DNA from: Torreya grandis
Lineage: Eukaryota; Streptophyta; Pinopsida; Cupressales; Taxaceae
Length of the DNA: 64,000 bases
Assembly (NCBI GenBank): GCA_037957365.1
Contig: JARHVA010001473.1
Location: 2,371,501 to 2,435,500 of the forward strand
Direction: 5' to 3'
A program made the translations under genes and the position numbers. The notes below the pieces were generated by a model. That model did no database searches and was not told the origin of the DNA. It was given only the letters and a program-made list of their open reading frames with translations. Of this stretch, positions 47,294 to 59,959 are shown one piece after another (position 1 is the stretch's first letter; each line of letters begins with the position of its first letter).

Positions 47294-49778
47294 ACTGCCT
47301 CTATAAAATATCAAGCAATAAAGAATGTATTAGATATTAATGTCATAAATAATATAATACATTCTTAAATATTCTAAAAATTCTTAAATTTAACTACTTT
47401 ATCAGCCTTTTTATCTTATTTTTTCCTTTTTCCTACATAGTTGATTTATTTTATACTAAATCAACACTATCACTTCTTTGTTATACTAAATCAGCCTTCT
47501 ATTACATAGTTGGCCCATTCTTATAGACATAAGTAGCCTATTTGATACTAAATTGGCCCTCTCCTATCACTAGCATACTATATCATTCCTCTGCCTTGTA
47601 GTCAACCTCCTTTAAATAGACTATATCTATAACCTACTACATACTACATAGGCCATAAGGTACTGTGTTGGCCATTTAACCTTTTCTAATTAGATCAACT
47701 CTCTGATACATATTCAACCACCCATAGTGATATTACATCAACCCACTACTATGTAGTCAACCACCTTGATTTCCCTCACCTTGACAATTGAGTTGATAGG
47801 GTTGAATCTTTTCTTAGTTTGTGGTGACTTTCTAACTATTTACCATAAATTCCTTAAGCATTTATTGGTCTAATTATTTCCTACCCAATACCTCATTCTA
47901 CCCCTAGTTTACCTAAAATTTTCTTAAGGTCATATTTGGTTTATACATTTTACCTAACATCTATTTTTCTACATTAAGTTAATTTCAAAGTAAAATTCTC
48001 AAATTTTTAAAATTAATGCACCACTTACCTAAGTTACACTCACCACAATCGCTAGATGTCCTCCATGCCATAGTTGTTATCTCCTTACCATGGTTACTCT
48101 CTGGGCTCAACTGGGTCTCTTAGAGCAATATTTTATCAAAAATAGTAAAAATAAAAAATGAATTAATTTTCACCTTATTTATATTTACTATTCAAAAATT
48201 ATTTACCTGCCAATTATTTACAACCAAATTTCCTTTTTCGCCCATAACTTTGTTTCTACTAGATTTTTTTAAAATCAAAAGAGTTTTCTATATTCTTGAC
48301 ATCGTAGAGAATTATTCCACATATTACATGTATATTTTGTTAAAATAAAAATAAATAAAAATAAAAAAATAAATCTTATTTTCTAGATTACATAATGTTC
48401 TATACATTGGACACCTTCATGTTTCTCTTACTTCCTTCCTATTCTAAAGTACTAAGGTAAGAAAAGGTATGTATTTTTTAATTCTTCCCTTTCATTTATT
48501 TTATTCACTTCTTACTACAATTTTCTTAGGTCATTATTATGTGTTACTGTGTTCTTTTCCCAAAGCACTATCTTGTATTATAATTACCTAACACATGATG
48601 AGATTCATGTGGGGCATATTTATACACATAATATTTTTAAGCCTTATCAAATATTGATGTTTTCTCTCTTATAGGAACCCATCAAGTCTCAATATCTCTA
48701 AATGCACACCTTAAAGGGTCTAGTAGGAAAGGGGTGGGTAGACCATTATTTATTCTCAAGATTATTTCCATAAGCTTTTACACCTCCCTTACACACTCCT
48801 CCAAGCAATGCACTGCATCAAATAATCCCCACCTAAGCTAAAACCTCTTTTTGACATTTACCAAACAAAATTAGCCTAGGCCAACCACCTTTTACTTAAA
48901 ATATATAATCATATTATGGGATTAGGTCATCCTCAACCAACCCAATCTAAGACCTAACTATTTATTAATTAAATAACAAGGTTGATTGGGCCGATTCTGT
49001 CAGCTAAAACTTTAAAAGAGTTTAGGGTTAGATTCAACTATATAAACACATTATTTTTACCATCTCATATAGAGAGATATAGTTAATCATTCATTTATGA
49101 TTATTTATAATCTACTCTTCCACCATTCTACTTGAGGAGTCATTGCTTAGGGTTTATACTTGGAGGGAAGAATCTTGTCTTATGGAAACGTCTTAGATGC
49201 TTAGGATAAGTCATATAGCCTAGAGTTAGCTTATCTTAGAGATCTTTAAAAACCACAACAACCTCTTGCACAAAACCATTAGCCAAGGGAGATATTAAGT
49301 CTCGATGGGTTCATCTTCAAGGTGAGTATCTCTAAATCTTACTTCTCTATTTTAGTATATAAAAGTAGTATAAGTAATGGATTTTGAATGTATTTATCTC
49401 TTCATGCATTAGGGTTATATCTATATTAACTTAATTAAAATTATTATATTAATTTTAATTTTATGTTTATTACCCCCACTTTGTGCCACATGCTTTGGTG
49501 AGTACTAGGTTACATTTTGCTTTACTTTATCATTTATTTGTGATAAGAAAACATAGGACCTAGTTAGGGTTATCACATGGTATTGTTTGACTAGAGGCTT
49601 TAGAACCCTCTATAGTGATATTGTGTAGTATGAAACCCCTTAGTTAGGTATATTAGATCCATATTGGTCATGAACTTGATTATCTAAATGTACCAACAAG
49701 CAGAAGGGCTAGTGTGATTTATCTTCTCTGAGCTAGGATTGATTTGTAAATTAACTTCATTTTCCCTTGTATACACAT
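47294..49778. other. AT-rich non-coding stretch
   Basis: No reliable frame. Between 47430 and 47770 related words (TACTAAATCAGCC, TACATAGTTG) recur every 35-60 bases, suggesting an old tandem array. Near 49036 an ACTATATAAACAC TATA-like site is followed by leader-like sequence. Short A-rich blocks occur near 48350. Confidence 0.35.
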
Positions 49779-52231
49779 AGTTCTCATCTATAATCAAGAC
49801 AATTTTTAGACACTGTACTGAATATGGAAATGTATCTACCTATGACAACCCACTGTCATCAATGCTTTGTCCATAATCTATCTTATGCACCCCATTGATT
49901 TTGTTCCAAAATTATTCCAAGTCAACATGTCCCAAATCAATGTCTAATATACTTTCAACATTTGAATCCATATTTGATGGAGAAATAACACTTGGAAATT
50001 TGTATTTCATTTCTAATCCTTATTTACCTCATGAGCCTTATTTGGAGGAGATTTGTTAGGAGTACCCTTAATGGGGATCATGTATGGTGACACCTATGAG
50101 GAAAACACCAACTATGTGAAAATATTATATTGTATTACACTTGATGGGGATGAACTACTGAAGAAATCAATCAAAAACCTTATTTCTTGAAAAATTACTC
50201 TTATGAGTGTCAGATTCTAGAAAGTTTATCTATAAGGTTACTAGACTCTATGGTTCATGTCAGCACTACAATGGTTCCAAGGGTTGTGGTAACAAACCTA
50301 TTAGGATCTACGAATTATTCCTACACATCTATCAGGTTTTGATAGGTCTGCAAGTAATAGTGTCAAGACCCGATGAGAATGCAGGGAAAGGGATTGAGAT
50401 CTAGTGATATTGTGAGCAAGTTGAGTGGGTCTAAAGGATTTAAAAGTGTCTATAATCCATTGAAGAATTGAGCAATAGTGATGGATTTTAGGAAGTTTAC
50501 TTATAAAACACTCAAGTTTTGGAAATATTTCAAGCAAAGGATTGAGATTTTATTAGGTATTTTTAACTTTGATAAAAACCCGAAAATATATTTCAAAGCA
50601 AGTTACAGACAACAACAAGAGATAGAAAAAAATTGGAATTTATCTATAAATAAAGATAGATAAGGAATAGTCTCACCTACCTCTTCCAAAATTGGAAACC
50701 CTAGTTATCAATTGAGAAGATTCCAGACTCGATGAAAGCTATAAAGTGTGAATAGGGGTGAGGTAGATGAAAACAATATGTAAATGAGGAGGGAATCAAA
50801 TCAATAATAGGATGTGAAGTATAACTAAGTTTTATGATTAAAATAAAATTACATATGTCTTTACATGTTTAAAGGAGATAATGCCATTAATGGCAAAAAA
50901 CCTAGTGTTTATCGTTGGACAAATTAGGATCCATGAGTTATGCATGTAAAGAGGCTAGGATATGTAGTCTATACTGGTAGATAAGTTAGGCTCTAAGGAT
51001 ATTATTTTCACTAGTAGTATAATCTATGAGTTTTGATCATATAGTTGTTAGGCTTTGTGCATTATGTTAGCAATGGTATCAAACTCTATGGGTGTTGCTA
51101 ACATGCCTATCAGGTTTTGATGGGTTTGCTTGCAATGGTATCAAAACCCAAGGGTAGTGTTTGCAAGTCTCTCAGATTTTATAGGTTCTATAGGTTGTGT
51201 TTACACTCCTAGCAGGATCTGAGGGGATCATTATCACTATTTTGAATTTTACAAAAGAAAAATCCAAAGCCTTAGAAAAAATTCAATCTTTTTGCATAAT
51301 TTGACCTTGAAAATGAATTTTCTCAAAAATAAGAATTTTGAATTTGACTAAATTAACATTGAATAACTTTGACTTTTAGAAAACTAGTATAATAACTAGA
51401 TCTTACTAGGGAACTTTTACTGTCAGGGACAAGAGAAGAACTTTAGACTCTAGTTAAGTAGATAAATGTGTTTTCATTGGGTGATGGAATCATTTGACTT
51501 TATTAAAAAGATACACTTAGGATAAAGCATGAGAATTATAGAATATTTTAAATCATCATTATCTTCATTGTTGAAAATTATCGAGAATTTATATGTAGCT
51601 TATATTTGTACAACTTGATCTGACCAATTGATAGCCATTTCTCCTATATTAATTGTATGAGAAATGAACATGTGTTGTTAGGATAGATTCCTTATTTGGA
51701 AAAGTTTCATATCTTGATCTAACCAACTAACTATCATTTCATCTATCTCAATCATATGAGAAATGAACACACATTATCAATCTAGATCTTCTAGTCATGA
51801 AAATAATGTATGTTTACCATCTATTCATTTAAATAGATCCATAAAAACCTATTTATTCTATAAATTGAAGAACCTTTGTATTCTATAACTAGCATAAGAT
51901 TGAATATGTGCATTTCACTTGAGATCAAAATAGGTGTCTTACGAAATACATATTATAATGTTAAACCATTATACAATTTTTACGTATCTACCATAAAGGA
52001 AAACCTCTTATGCACTATGAAGCACTAACTATTTTGACCTCTTTTTAAAACTCATCTAATTATTTACTTAGAGTTTACAAGAAAATAACAAGGCTATTCA
52101 GGTAATAATTACTAATACATGGAAAGGAGGGAAAAACAAACACTCTATTGTATTATTGAAAAACAACACACCCACATACCAAACAAAGATAGGAAAAGGA
52201 GATCAGCCAAAAGTGTTATGTACATACTTAC
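49779..52231 (-). mobile_element. 3' LTR of Ty3-type element X (truncated)
   Basis: It lies directly downstream of the X integrase on the - strand. The part 49779-50798 aligns in the same orientation with 62972-64000 at the other end of X, including the ORF start region (decayed ATG, GTG at 50093-50091; text QSIDDSGLS matches QRIHDNGLS on the right). The part 50799-52231 should match DNA beyond the window end. At 49778 the alignment stops and the ORF is cut, so this copy is truncated. The exact LTR start next to the pol end is not fixed. Confidence 0.6.
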
Positions 52232-53420
52232 ATGTAGGGGATTACCTACTTTCACTTGAATTAATGTTTGAGATATTTCCCATTATAGGGTGATGGCATA
52301 TGTGTGCCATCACAATAGGCCTAGTAGAAAGTGTTGTCTCCATATAAATGCCTAATTTTAAAAGGGCCCATCTATAAGGAATCAAACTTTTCATGGCTTC
52401 CATTTATTTCTCTATATTTATCCCATAGAATAACAAAATATCCCATCTAAAAATATATTTTCTCTTTTTTATCAAAAAGGACCTTGACTTGAGGTTGGTG
52501 TTTGGAAATTCTATCAATAATCTTAGATCTATTTTCTTCAAGTTTATTCAAGTAGAGAATTAATTTATCTAAGGGGTTTTCAAAATTTTGATTCTCAATA
52601 TCCCTTCCAACTAAAGTGCAATAAATTCAAGCATTATTGGAGTTAATGCATATATCCCATAGAGAAACTAAAATGGAGACATACCAATGGATTTCTTTGG
52701 TGTTATGTGATCTACCCAAATTTCATCATATAACTTCTTATGGTAATTCCTCTGATTCTCATTAACCAACCTACAAATTATGGTGACTATTTTCTTATTT
52801 ATTGATTCAACTTGACCATTTACCTATGGGTAATAGTTTGAAGAGTGGGACAATGAGATGTTGTAGCCATAACATAATCTTTTAAAATATAAATAAGAAA
52901 AAACTGAAGCATTATTTATTATGATCTTATGTGGAAAACCATATCTCACCAAGATATTCTCTTTGATGAAGTTACAAATAACTTTTGAATTCATTTTCTT
53001 GATTGGGATGGATTCTACCCATTTGATGAAATAATATGTATTAGTAATAACATGTGTATGTCCCACACTTGAATTACAATTTACAATTCCAAAAAAATCT
53101 AGTCCCCATTATTGTAAAGGCTCTTCTATCACTATTGGATTAAGTGTAAATGATGCTAGGTTTGTTCACTAAATGAACTTATGATAGGCCTTACATTTCC
53201 TCACCCACTCATAATATTAATTGAATAATGTAGGCCAATAATAGTGAGATCTTAAGATCTTGTACATTTTCATTAGAGAAAAAAAGTGTCCACCACAAAC
53301 TTGACCATGAAAGGCTTGTAATAGCTTATTTTATTGTTCATTGTCAATGCACCTCAAAAAAAATCCATCAATGCTCTTTTTGAATAACATACCATCCCAT
53401 ATTACATACTTTCTATATTT
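52232..53420 (-). pseudogene. X integrase (inactive)
   Basis: C-terminal part of the pol polyprotein, which inserts element DNA into the genome. N-terminal HHCC-type zinc-binding segment near 53170-53330 (HGQVCGGHFF, YYWPTLF, RKCKAYH). Catalytic core at 52824-53066 and on to about 52800 (YFIKWVESIPIKKMNS, IKENILVRYGFPHKIIINNA, LSHSSNYYP, NGQVESINKK). Of the D,D,E triad the first Asp reads Tyr and the second reads Asn; only the Glu remains. C-terminal segment FVILWDKYREINGSHEKFDS, MGPFKIRHLYG, and MPSPYNGKYLKH before the stop near 52232. One stop replaces Gln in the YYPQ position. Confidence 0.9.
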
Positions 53421-53699
53421 TAACTTGAGTATCTTGCACTATTGATATCTAGATGAAATGGGCATTATCTATATGTCAAGAAGAAAGTAATATTTGTAAA
53501 CCATTCATTATTAGAATATATGAAAAGGACAAAGGGAAGTTACTATTTATTTTGGTCATCAGTATTTATTTAAGATATTATCTGAGAGTTTTTATGTTCT
53601 ACTATGATTTGACACATTATTTTTCCTTGAACCAATTTTATGGACTTGATTTCAAGAGCATATTCTTATACCTTGGTTATCTAGTTACCTCTATTAGAT

Positions 53700-54830
53700 C
53701 CTGCACCTATTAAGTTAAAATATATTTGTCTTTTGTACTTGGCACCATCACAATGGAACGTGAATTCAAAATATAATACTTGAACTATTTGACAGCATTC
53801 AAAACTATGTATACATGTTTTTATTTTGAAGAATATTTTAATTCATAATCTTTCATGTTGTAACTCATGAAAGCAATAGAGGGTTTAATATCTTCTTCAT
53901 TTTTCTAAACCAATATGGCTGAGAGAGTATGTTGTGAGGCATAATAATAGAAGATGGACTCCTTTTTGAAATTTAGACAAACTAGAATTGGTGCACAAGA
54001 AATAATAGATTTTATCTTCTCAAATGCTTCTTTACCATTAATATTCCATCTAAAAGATGGTTTTCCTTTCATCATATCAGCAATATGCTTGGTGAGTTCT
54101 ATAAAATCTAAAACAAATTTTCTCAAAAAATTCACTTTCCTAAAGAAAGAATGTACATCTAGGTTACTAGTCAGAAAAGATAATTTATGAATGCTTTAAA
54201 TCTCTCTGGATCAATCTTGATCCCTTATTTAGATATAATGTCTACAATAAGTTTCCCTTTAGTCACTCCAAAAATAAAATTTTTAGGGTTAATATGAATA
54301 CCATATAGTTGACATTTTTTGAATACCTTATTGATGTATTCATAGTGATCTTATCTCTTCTTCAAAAACATTGTTAAATCATCTAAATACACTACAATTA
54401 TTTTGTTTTTCAACTCTTTTAATGCAAGATCCATGTCCTTCTAGAATGTAGCTCTTGCATTGATCAATTCAAATGGCATTCATCAATATTTAAAAGTTCC
54501 CCATGGAGTTGTGAAATTTGTTTTATGTTGATCTGTCAACCTCAATTTGATTGTAACATGAGAAACCATCTAGCATTGAGAACATTTCTAAACCTATAAC
54601 TACTTGAAGAACGTGATCTATGATGGGCAATGGATAATTATATTTTAGAGAATCTTAATTCATATTCTTAAAGTCTACAGAGATTTTTATTTATCCATTA
54701 TTTTTATGAACTCGAACAATATTAGCAATCCAACTTGAGTGGTAAATGGGTAAGATAATCCTTGTATTTAGCATTTTTTGAATTTCTACAAAAAATGTTC
54801 TTACAATTTTTGGATTATATTGTATTTGCT
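53700..54830 (-). pseudogene. X reverse transcriptase and RNase H
   Basis: RT copies element RNA into DNA and RNase H removes the RNA strand. Readable RT blocks: ILPIYHSSWIANIVRVHKNN, ISVDFKNMN, YNYPLPIIDHVLQ, FSMLDGFSCYNQIEVD, NSMGNF, and after a frameshift the intact YLDD active site (54378-54389). The connection follows (NFLRKFVLDFIELTKHIADM, FRWNINGKEAFEKIKSII). RNase H text (IAFMSYNMKDYELKY, FKYYILNSRSIVMVP) lies at about 53740-53930. Stops and frameshifts make it non-functional. The PR-RT-RH-INT order places X in Ty3/Gypsy. Confidence 0.9.
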
Positions 54831-56112
54831 TCTACTTGAATAGTTTGACATCTAGTTTTAGAGGAACCACATTTTACTTCTCTTTCTAAATAAAATACTT
54901 AATATCTTCATATGAATATGCAATAATGTTAATGTATTTTCAAATTAAATTGATGAATTTTATTTTTTATTCTAGTGAATGACATTTTCCAATGTTAACC
55001 AGTCTGGGTTACTCTTCAGAGATAATGTTTACTTTCACATAGTTTGTTGAGATGAGAGAATCTTTCTGTACCTTCTTTTTGATGAACATGTCATGTTTAT
55101 CAAATAATTATTCCAATAATATCAAGCCTTTAGAATTTTATTTCATTTCAATTTGATTAATCCATCTTTTTCTTTAGCAATATCTTCTTTATGATTTTGA
55201 GAAGAAGATTATATACATGATGAATCACTACCTTTGCAATAAAACTTTCTAAAAATGTCATATTTTTCAAAAAAATAAATGATTTATTGATCATCATTAA
55301 ATACCTACCATTTCTCTACATTGTCTGGTACACTAGGTTGATACACAAGTTATATCATGTATTTGTCTTTACCAACTTCAAAATGAGGAATCAACAATAA
55401 GGTTGATGTTGTATGCATATTCATTTAGATTTATTTTCTCTTAGGATAGCATGAATAAAAATTCCATAAAAATTATCTATATTATCTTAGACTTTGTTTA
55501 TGTAATGTCTCAAGTGATCATTTTTGACTTGATACTGACCTTTGATTTGTTTTACAATGAGTTTTGCATCACACAACACTTTCAAGTTTTTATTTCACAT
55601 CTCTTTTACAACATATAAACCTAGCAAGGGTGCTTTATATTTTGTAGTGTTATTAGTACATTCAAACTACAATTTGTAAGATAATGTAAATATTTATTGG
55701 TTTGGGAATATTAGGATAATTTTTGCATTAGATCCTATTGAAGAGTAACTCTTGTCAAATTCTAATGTCTAGACTACATTAGGATTGGTTTCCATAATTT
55801 TTAGTATATATAAATATTATTATGACATCAACAAGTAGTTACATATACTTGCATCTTCATATAAGATATTTTCCCTAGGATCATCTACTTTTTACATAGT
55901 GTATTTAATTTTCAATTATGGTTAAAGATGTTGTTTCACTCCTTTAATTAGAATCATCACATGTGACAAATCTAACTAAATTTCACCACCAAGTTTCTTA
56001 CAAAAGTTTCATCACAAGATAATACCATAGCTAGCTGGTATATCATCTACTAAGATGTTGATCTTGATCTTTTTTTATGGAAATATGCAAGGGAAATTTG
56101 GGCATCTTTGAT
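54831..56112 (-). pseudogene. X protease-RT linker
   Basis: Between protease and RT on the - strand, with a decayed frame and no block I can name. Length fits the usual protease-to-RT distance plus linker. Confidence 0.4.
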
Positions 56113-56340
56113 CTAGCCAACAAGTGTAACTTGCTTTGCTTCCATTGAATAACAATGACCAAAAGTTTTTGTATAAGTTAGACCAAGGGCATGAGCAAGT
56201 TTTTTAGGTATTACATCATCTAAGGCTCCTATATCAATGATGCAATTACTGACTTTACATTCCTTACAAAACAATGAAATGTTAAAAAGATCAACATTAT
56301 TGGATTTGGAAGTTACTATAGGCATGGAGTTTACTATATT
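56113..56340 (-). pseudogene. X aspartic protease
   Basis: Retropepsin-type domain that cleaves the element polyprotein. The segment NCIIDIGALDDVIPKKLAHA followed by LGLTYTKTF and AKQVTLVG is readable. The active-site triplet reads D-I-G where D-S-G or D-T-G is expected. About 70 codons are open without a stop (56325 to 56113), upstream of RT and downstream of gag. Confidence 0.8.
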
Positions 56341-57269
56341 GAATAAGATGGGGTGGCTAATATTCCCTTAACATTAGCTTTATATTGAGTCAAATTTTCA
56401 CCTTTGATAAATTCTACTAGTCTATCAAGTTGATATAGATAGGTTATCAAATATTTATCTTGTGATATTTGAATTATAGTTTTGTTGTCATGTTCAATTA
56501 TGTCAAAAGTAGGTAAACTAGTAGAATAAGAGCATTCTACATTCTAAGATATATTATCACTATTATTGATAGGATAAGTATTTTTTGGATGAATAATAGT
56601 AGCAATTAGGAAAGGCTCACCTAATTTAACTATTTTTTTTTATTTCATTTGAATAAGAGGCGGTGTTCCTTGTGGAATAAAAACTTTTGTAGATTCTTTT
56701 TGCCTATCATTTGGTTATTTTTTCTAGTTTTGATCTCTTGTAAAGACTATAAATGAATGATTGTTCATGTCTTCAACATTATATTCAGAATAATCTTCAT
56801 TTGAATTGTATTCTAGGAATTCATTTGTTGAGTTACCACTAGGTTCTTTAATTTCACATTCTTGAAGATCTGGATTTTTTATTCATTTTCTTCTTCAATC
56901 TCTTCATATCCAAATATTTATTTTGTTTCCAAAATGACATTCATAGGTTAATTTGTATTTTGTTGAGGGGGATTATAATGCAAGATTTTTTTTAGGAACT
57001 TGTAATAGAGTATGATTCCCTTGAAAAGGCACATTGTTTCTTCTTGGGATATCTTGATAAGGAGTAGTGATGGTTTTCTGAGGTAGTTGCATCTTTAAAG
57101 CTATTATATCATTAGCCAATTTTTACATAATTTGTTTAGCTTATGATTGTCTTGAAATCTATATTTTACCTATGGATGATTCCATCTTGATTTTTTCAAC
57201 CATTTTCATATCATTTTTGACATTAATAACTAATTTTTAAGCTATAGTCAAATTAGATACTCTATCTCT
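56341..57269 (-). pseudogene. X gag C-terminal region
   Basis: Decayed - strand frame after the gag core: a helical Lys/Asp/Glu-rich part (VKNDMKMVEKIKMESSIGKI) and a Gln/Pro/Asn-rich part (IPRRNNVPFQGNH). No zinc knuckle was found. Confidence 0.45.
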
Positions 57270-58830
57270 TCTCAATTGATAACTCACTTTTGGCAATTGA
57301 GAAGTGATAAAGAAACACTTTTAATTCTCACATGTTAGTTTAACAATTATTGGTATTTTAAGCAATTATTTTTTAAATTTATCTACGAAATATCTCATAG
57401 GATTGTATGCTTCTTTTTTCATCTGAGTGAGTTGAGCCAATAATGTATGTGCATCTTTTGCTAGTTTGAATCTATTTTCAAATTTAGTTTTCATATCATT
57501 CTAATTGGTTATTACCCTTGGAGGAATATGATAGAACCAATCTATTACTCCATTTTTGATAATTTCAATGAATAATCTCACTATGATATCCTCATGTTCA
57601 TCCATAATTCCACATGTTATAGATAAATCAATAATATGTTCATCTAGATGTTTCTTACCATCACCTAATAATTTTAGAAAGTTATTTTGTGATCCTATTA
57701 GAAGTTCATGAAATTTTCCTAATTCCAATGGGCCAGTTATGTCACCCCAAGTAAATCCATGGTTAGAAACACTATTTGTAGTAGTATAACAACACCTATT
57801 AAGACAAGAGCTTGCCTGAAGATTGTTCCTCCTTGTAACTGTTTACCTTTATTATGAGTTTTGGGAAAACTAATTATTTTTTTGAGTTTACCCTTTTATT
57901 TGGGATTCATTTTGAAATAATAAGATTATTTTAGCTAATAAAAAGGATAAATCTCATCTTTTAATTTATTAGCTCTAGTGAATCATTTTTGTGCCTATTT
58001 TTTACTATTGGTAGGGGCTGGTGTAAATTGAATAATTATCTAAGTTGTTCTTCTTTGTTGAAATCTAAATGTAGCTAGTGTTTCAACTCTTTGTGTTAAA
58101 ATAACATAATCTTGTTCATCTTCTAATATCTCAACAACACTATGAAAATATGATAAACTAGTTATATTGTCCCATGTAAATGCTCTCAAATATAAAGAAA
58201 TGTATTCTTGTGTTTAACTCAACCAATCAAGAGTAAAATGAAGAACTAGTGCTTTGACTACTTTAATGGTCATTATAAGGATTTTTTACTATTAAAATTC
58301 TTTGACCAACTATGTAAATTGCTCTTCATGCTTGTATTCTTGTTTTTTTATTTAAATCAATCTCAACATTTCTTTGAGAGATTACAGTATGGTCTTCTTC
58401 TATGTTAATTATTATAGTGATAATTTTGAATTGAGCATAACTCATTTTATTATCCTGGACTAGTTTTTAAACACTTGAATTAAGGTCTTATTTTGTAGTT
58501 TCTATCCAATTCAAATCAGGTTGAAAATCAAGAAATTTAGAATGGCTAAAATATTTATGTAAAAAATATTTTTATTTTAGGCTACTTATCTATGTGAAAT
58601 AATTATTTCCATTCTTTCTACACAATCTAATTCATAATTCCCAAAATAATTTAGAACTGAGCTATTGAAATTTCATCTAAATACCAGGTTAATTGTCTAA
58701 TATGTGAAATGATGTCTAATTGTGTATATTATTCCAAATATATATCAACTTGATAGAGTGGTCCTTGAGTTGATGAAAAATTCATATGTAATATATCAAA
58801 ATGTGGGTTGTACGAATGTTTTAAAAATGT
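57270..58830 (-). pseudogene. X gag
   Basis: Particle protein of X, upstream of the protease. The N-terminal part is readable near 58490-58300 (KLVQDNKMSYAQFKIITIII, then NVEIDLNKK). The retrotransposon gag core (PF03732 type) runs from 57728 to about 57360: DEHEDIIVRLFIEIIKNGVI, DWFYHIPPRVITN, NDMKTKFENRFKLAKDAHTL, EAYNPMRYFVDKFKK. A stop replaces the expected Trp after ITN. The core starts about 1.1 kb after the primer site, a normal distance for a gag leader plus N-terminal part. Confidence 0.8.
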
Positions 58831-58848
58831 ACCCCATGGTGGGTGCCA
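58831..58848 (-). promoter_or_regulatory. Primer binding site of X
   Basis: Read on the - strand, TGGCACCCACCATGGGGT follows AATATTTTT at the LTR end. It fits the TGGCGCCCACCGTGGGG-type site seen in plant Ty3 elements if two CG sites have decayed to CA. It separates the upstream ORF region from gag and so fixes the LTR end near 58853. Confidence 0.65.
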
Positions 58849-59659
58849 AAAAATATTGGCTTGAAATTTTATTGAGAGGGAAAATGGATGTTTCTCATCA
58901 ATAGTCATGGGATAAAGTCCCTCTCCTATTAGCAGGTGGAACTACCTAAAAACTAAAACAAGTGTAATAAATGGAAAATATCTATAATAAAAATGGTGTT
59001 TGGTATGGGGTAGTACTTTTGAATAGAAAGTATGAAAAGACTATATAAGGAAAAATATATATAGAGAGAGAGAGAAAATAAAGAATATTTATCTATAGAA
59101 AGATTTAACAAATCTAGTGGGATAAAATATGAAACTTACTAGAAATGTTAGGAAGGAATATATTTTTTACAAAAGGAAGTCTTTCTCATTTAATGGGTTG
59201 GAAATGCATTTTTATGTTCATAAGAACATGAAACACACACCAAAATAATCACTTACTATTGATAATAGAAACAAATTATTATTTTGTATTTCCTAATAAA
59301 AATAACTAGAATATTACTTTTATGCCACCAAGACTTCACCAAAATGGAAATAATAAATTTAGGTTTGAAAATAAATACTAAAATAAAACTTCCAAGTTTT
59401 GAAATTTTATAATAATTTCAATGTTATTTTGAAATCAAATATTCGAATACAGGCATATAGTAAAACATACATGATCCATGAAGAAATATTGAACACAAAG
59501 TTTATAAAATCTCTCTATATTGTTTTTTGTTGAGTTGCTGATACAATCTCTTATTTCAAAAATATGGCCAAAAGTTTCACTGTCAAGAACCCATATAAAT
59601 GAGCCTTCAACTCATATGTATAAGTCATAATGGGTGGTTACACTATGTAACCATCTTTT

Positions 59660-59850
59660 TTTCCTTTTAGCAACTTGTAAAAATATAATAGCAAAATTGT
59701 ACATTTCAAAAACTTGTAAAAACATGTTAGGCAATTTTCACAACTTGAAAAAATTCATTAGTGTTTTTGTACAAATTAAAAAACTACAATATAAAATTTT
59801 CACAACTTGAAAAATCACGTTGGCAAATTTTCCCAACTTGAAATTTATAA
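59660..59850. repeat. About 32-base minisatellite in X LTR
   Basis: Six decayed units marked by ACTTG(T/A)AAAA words at 59672, 59711, 59743, 59774 (weaker), 59806 and 59837, with GGCAATTTTC-type spacers. It lies between the ORF end and the TATA-like site on the - strand. Confidence 0.6.
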
Positions 59851-59959
59851 AAGAGGTTTATAATGTGCAAATTAATCATTACAAAACTTGTGAATGGAGA
59901 TTTACAAGAATGGCTTACAAAATCACAAGGCAAGAAACAAGTCAAAATATAATGACATT

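Noticed and set aside
52292..52313. Perfect hairpin GTGATGGCA-TATGTG-TGCCATCAC as a terminator or processing site
   Set aside because: It lies within the readable C-terminal integrase frame of X, so the inverted repeat is most simply coding sequence met by chance.
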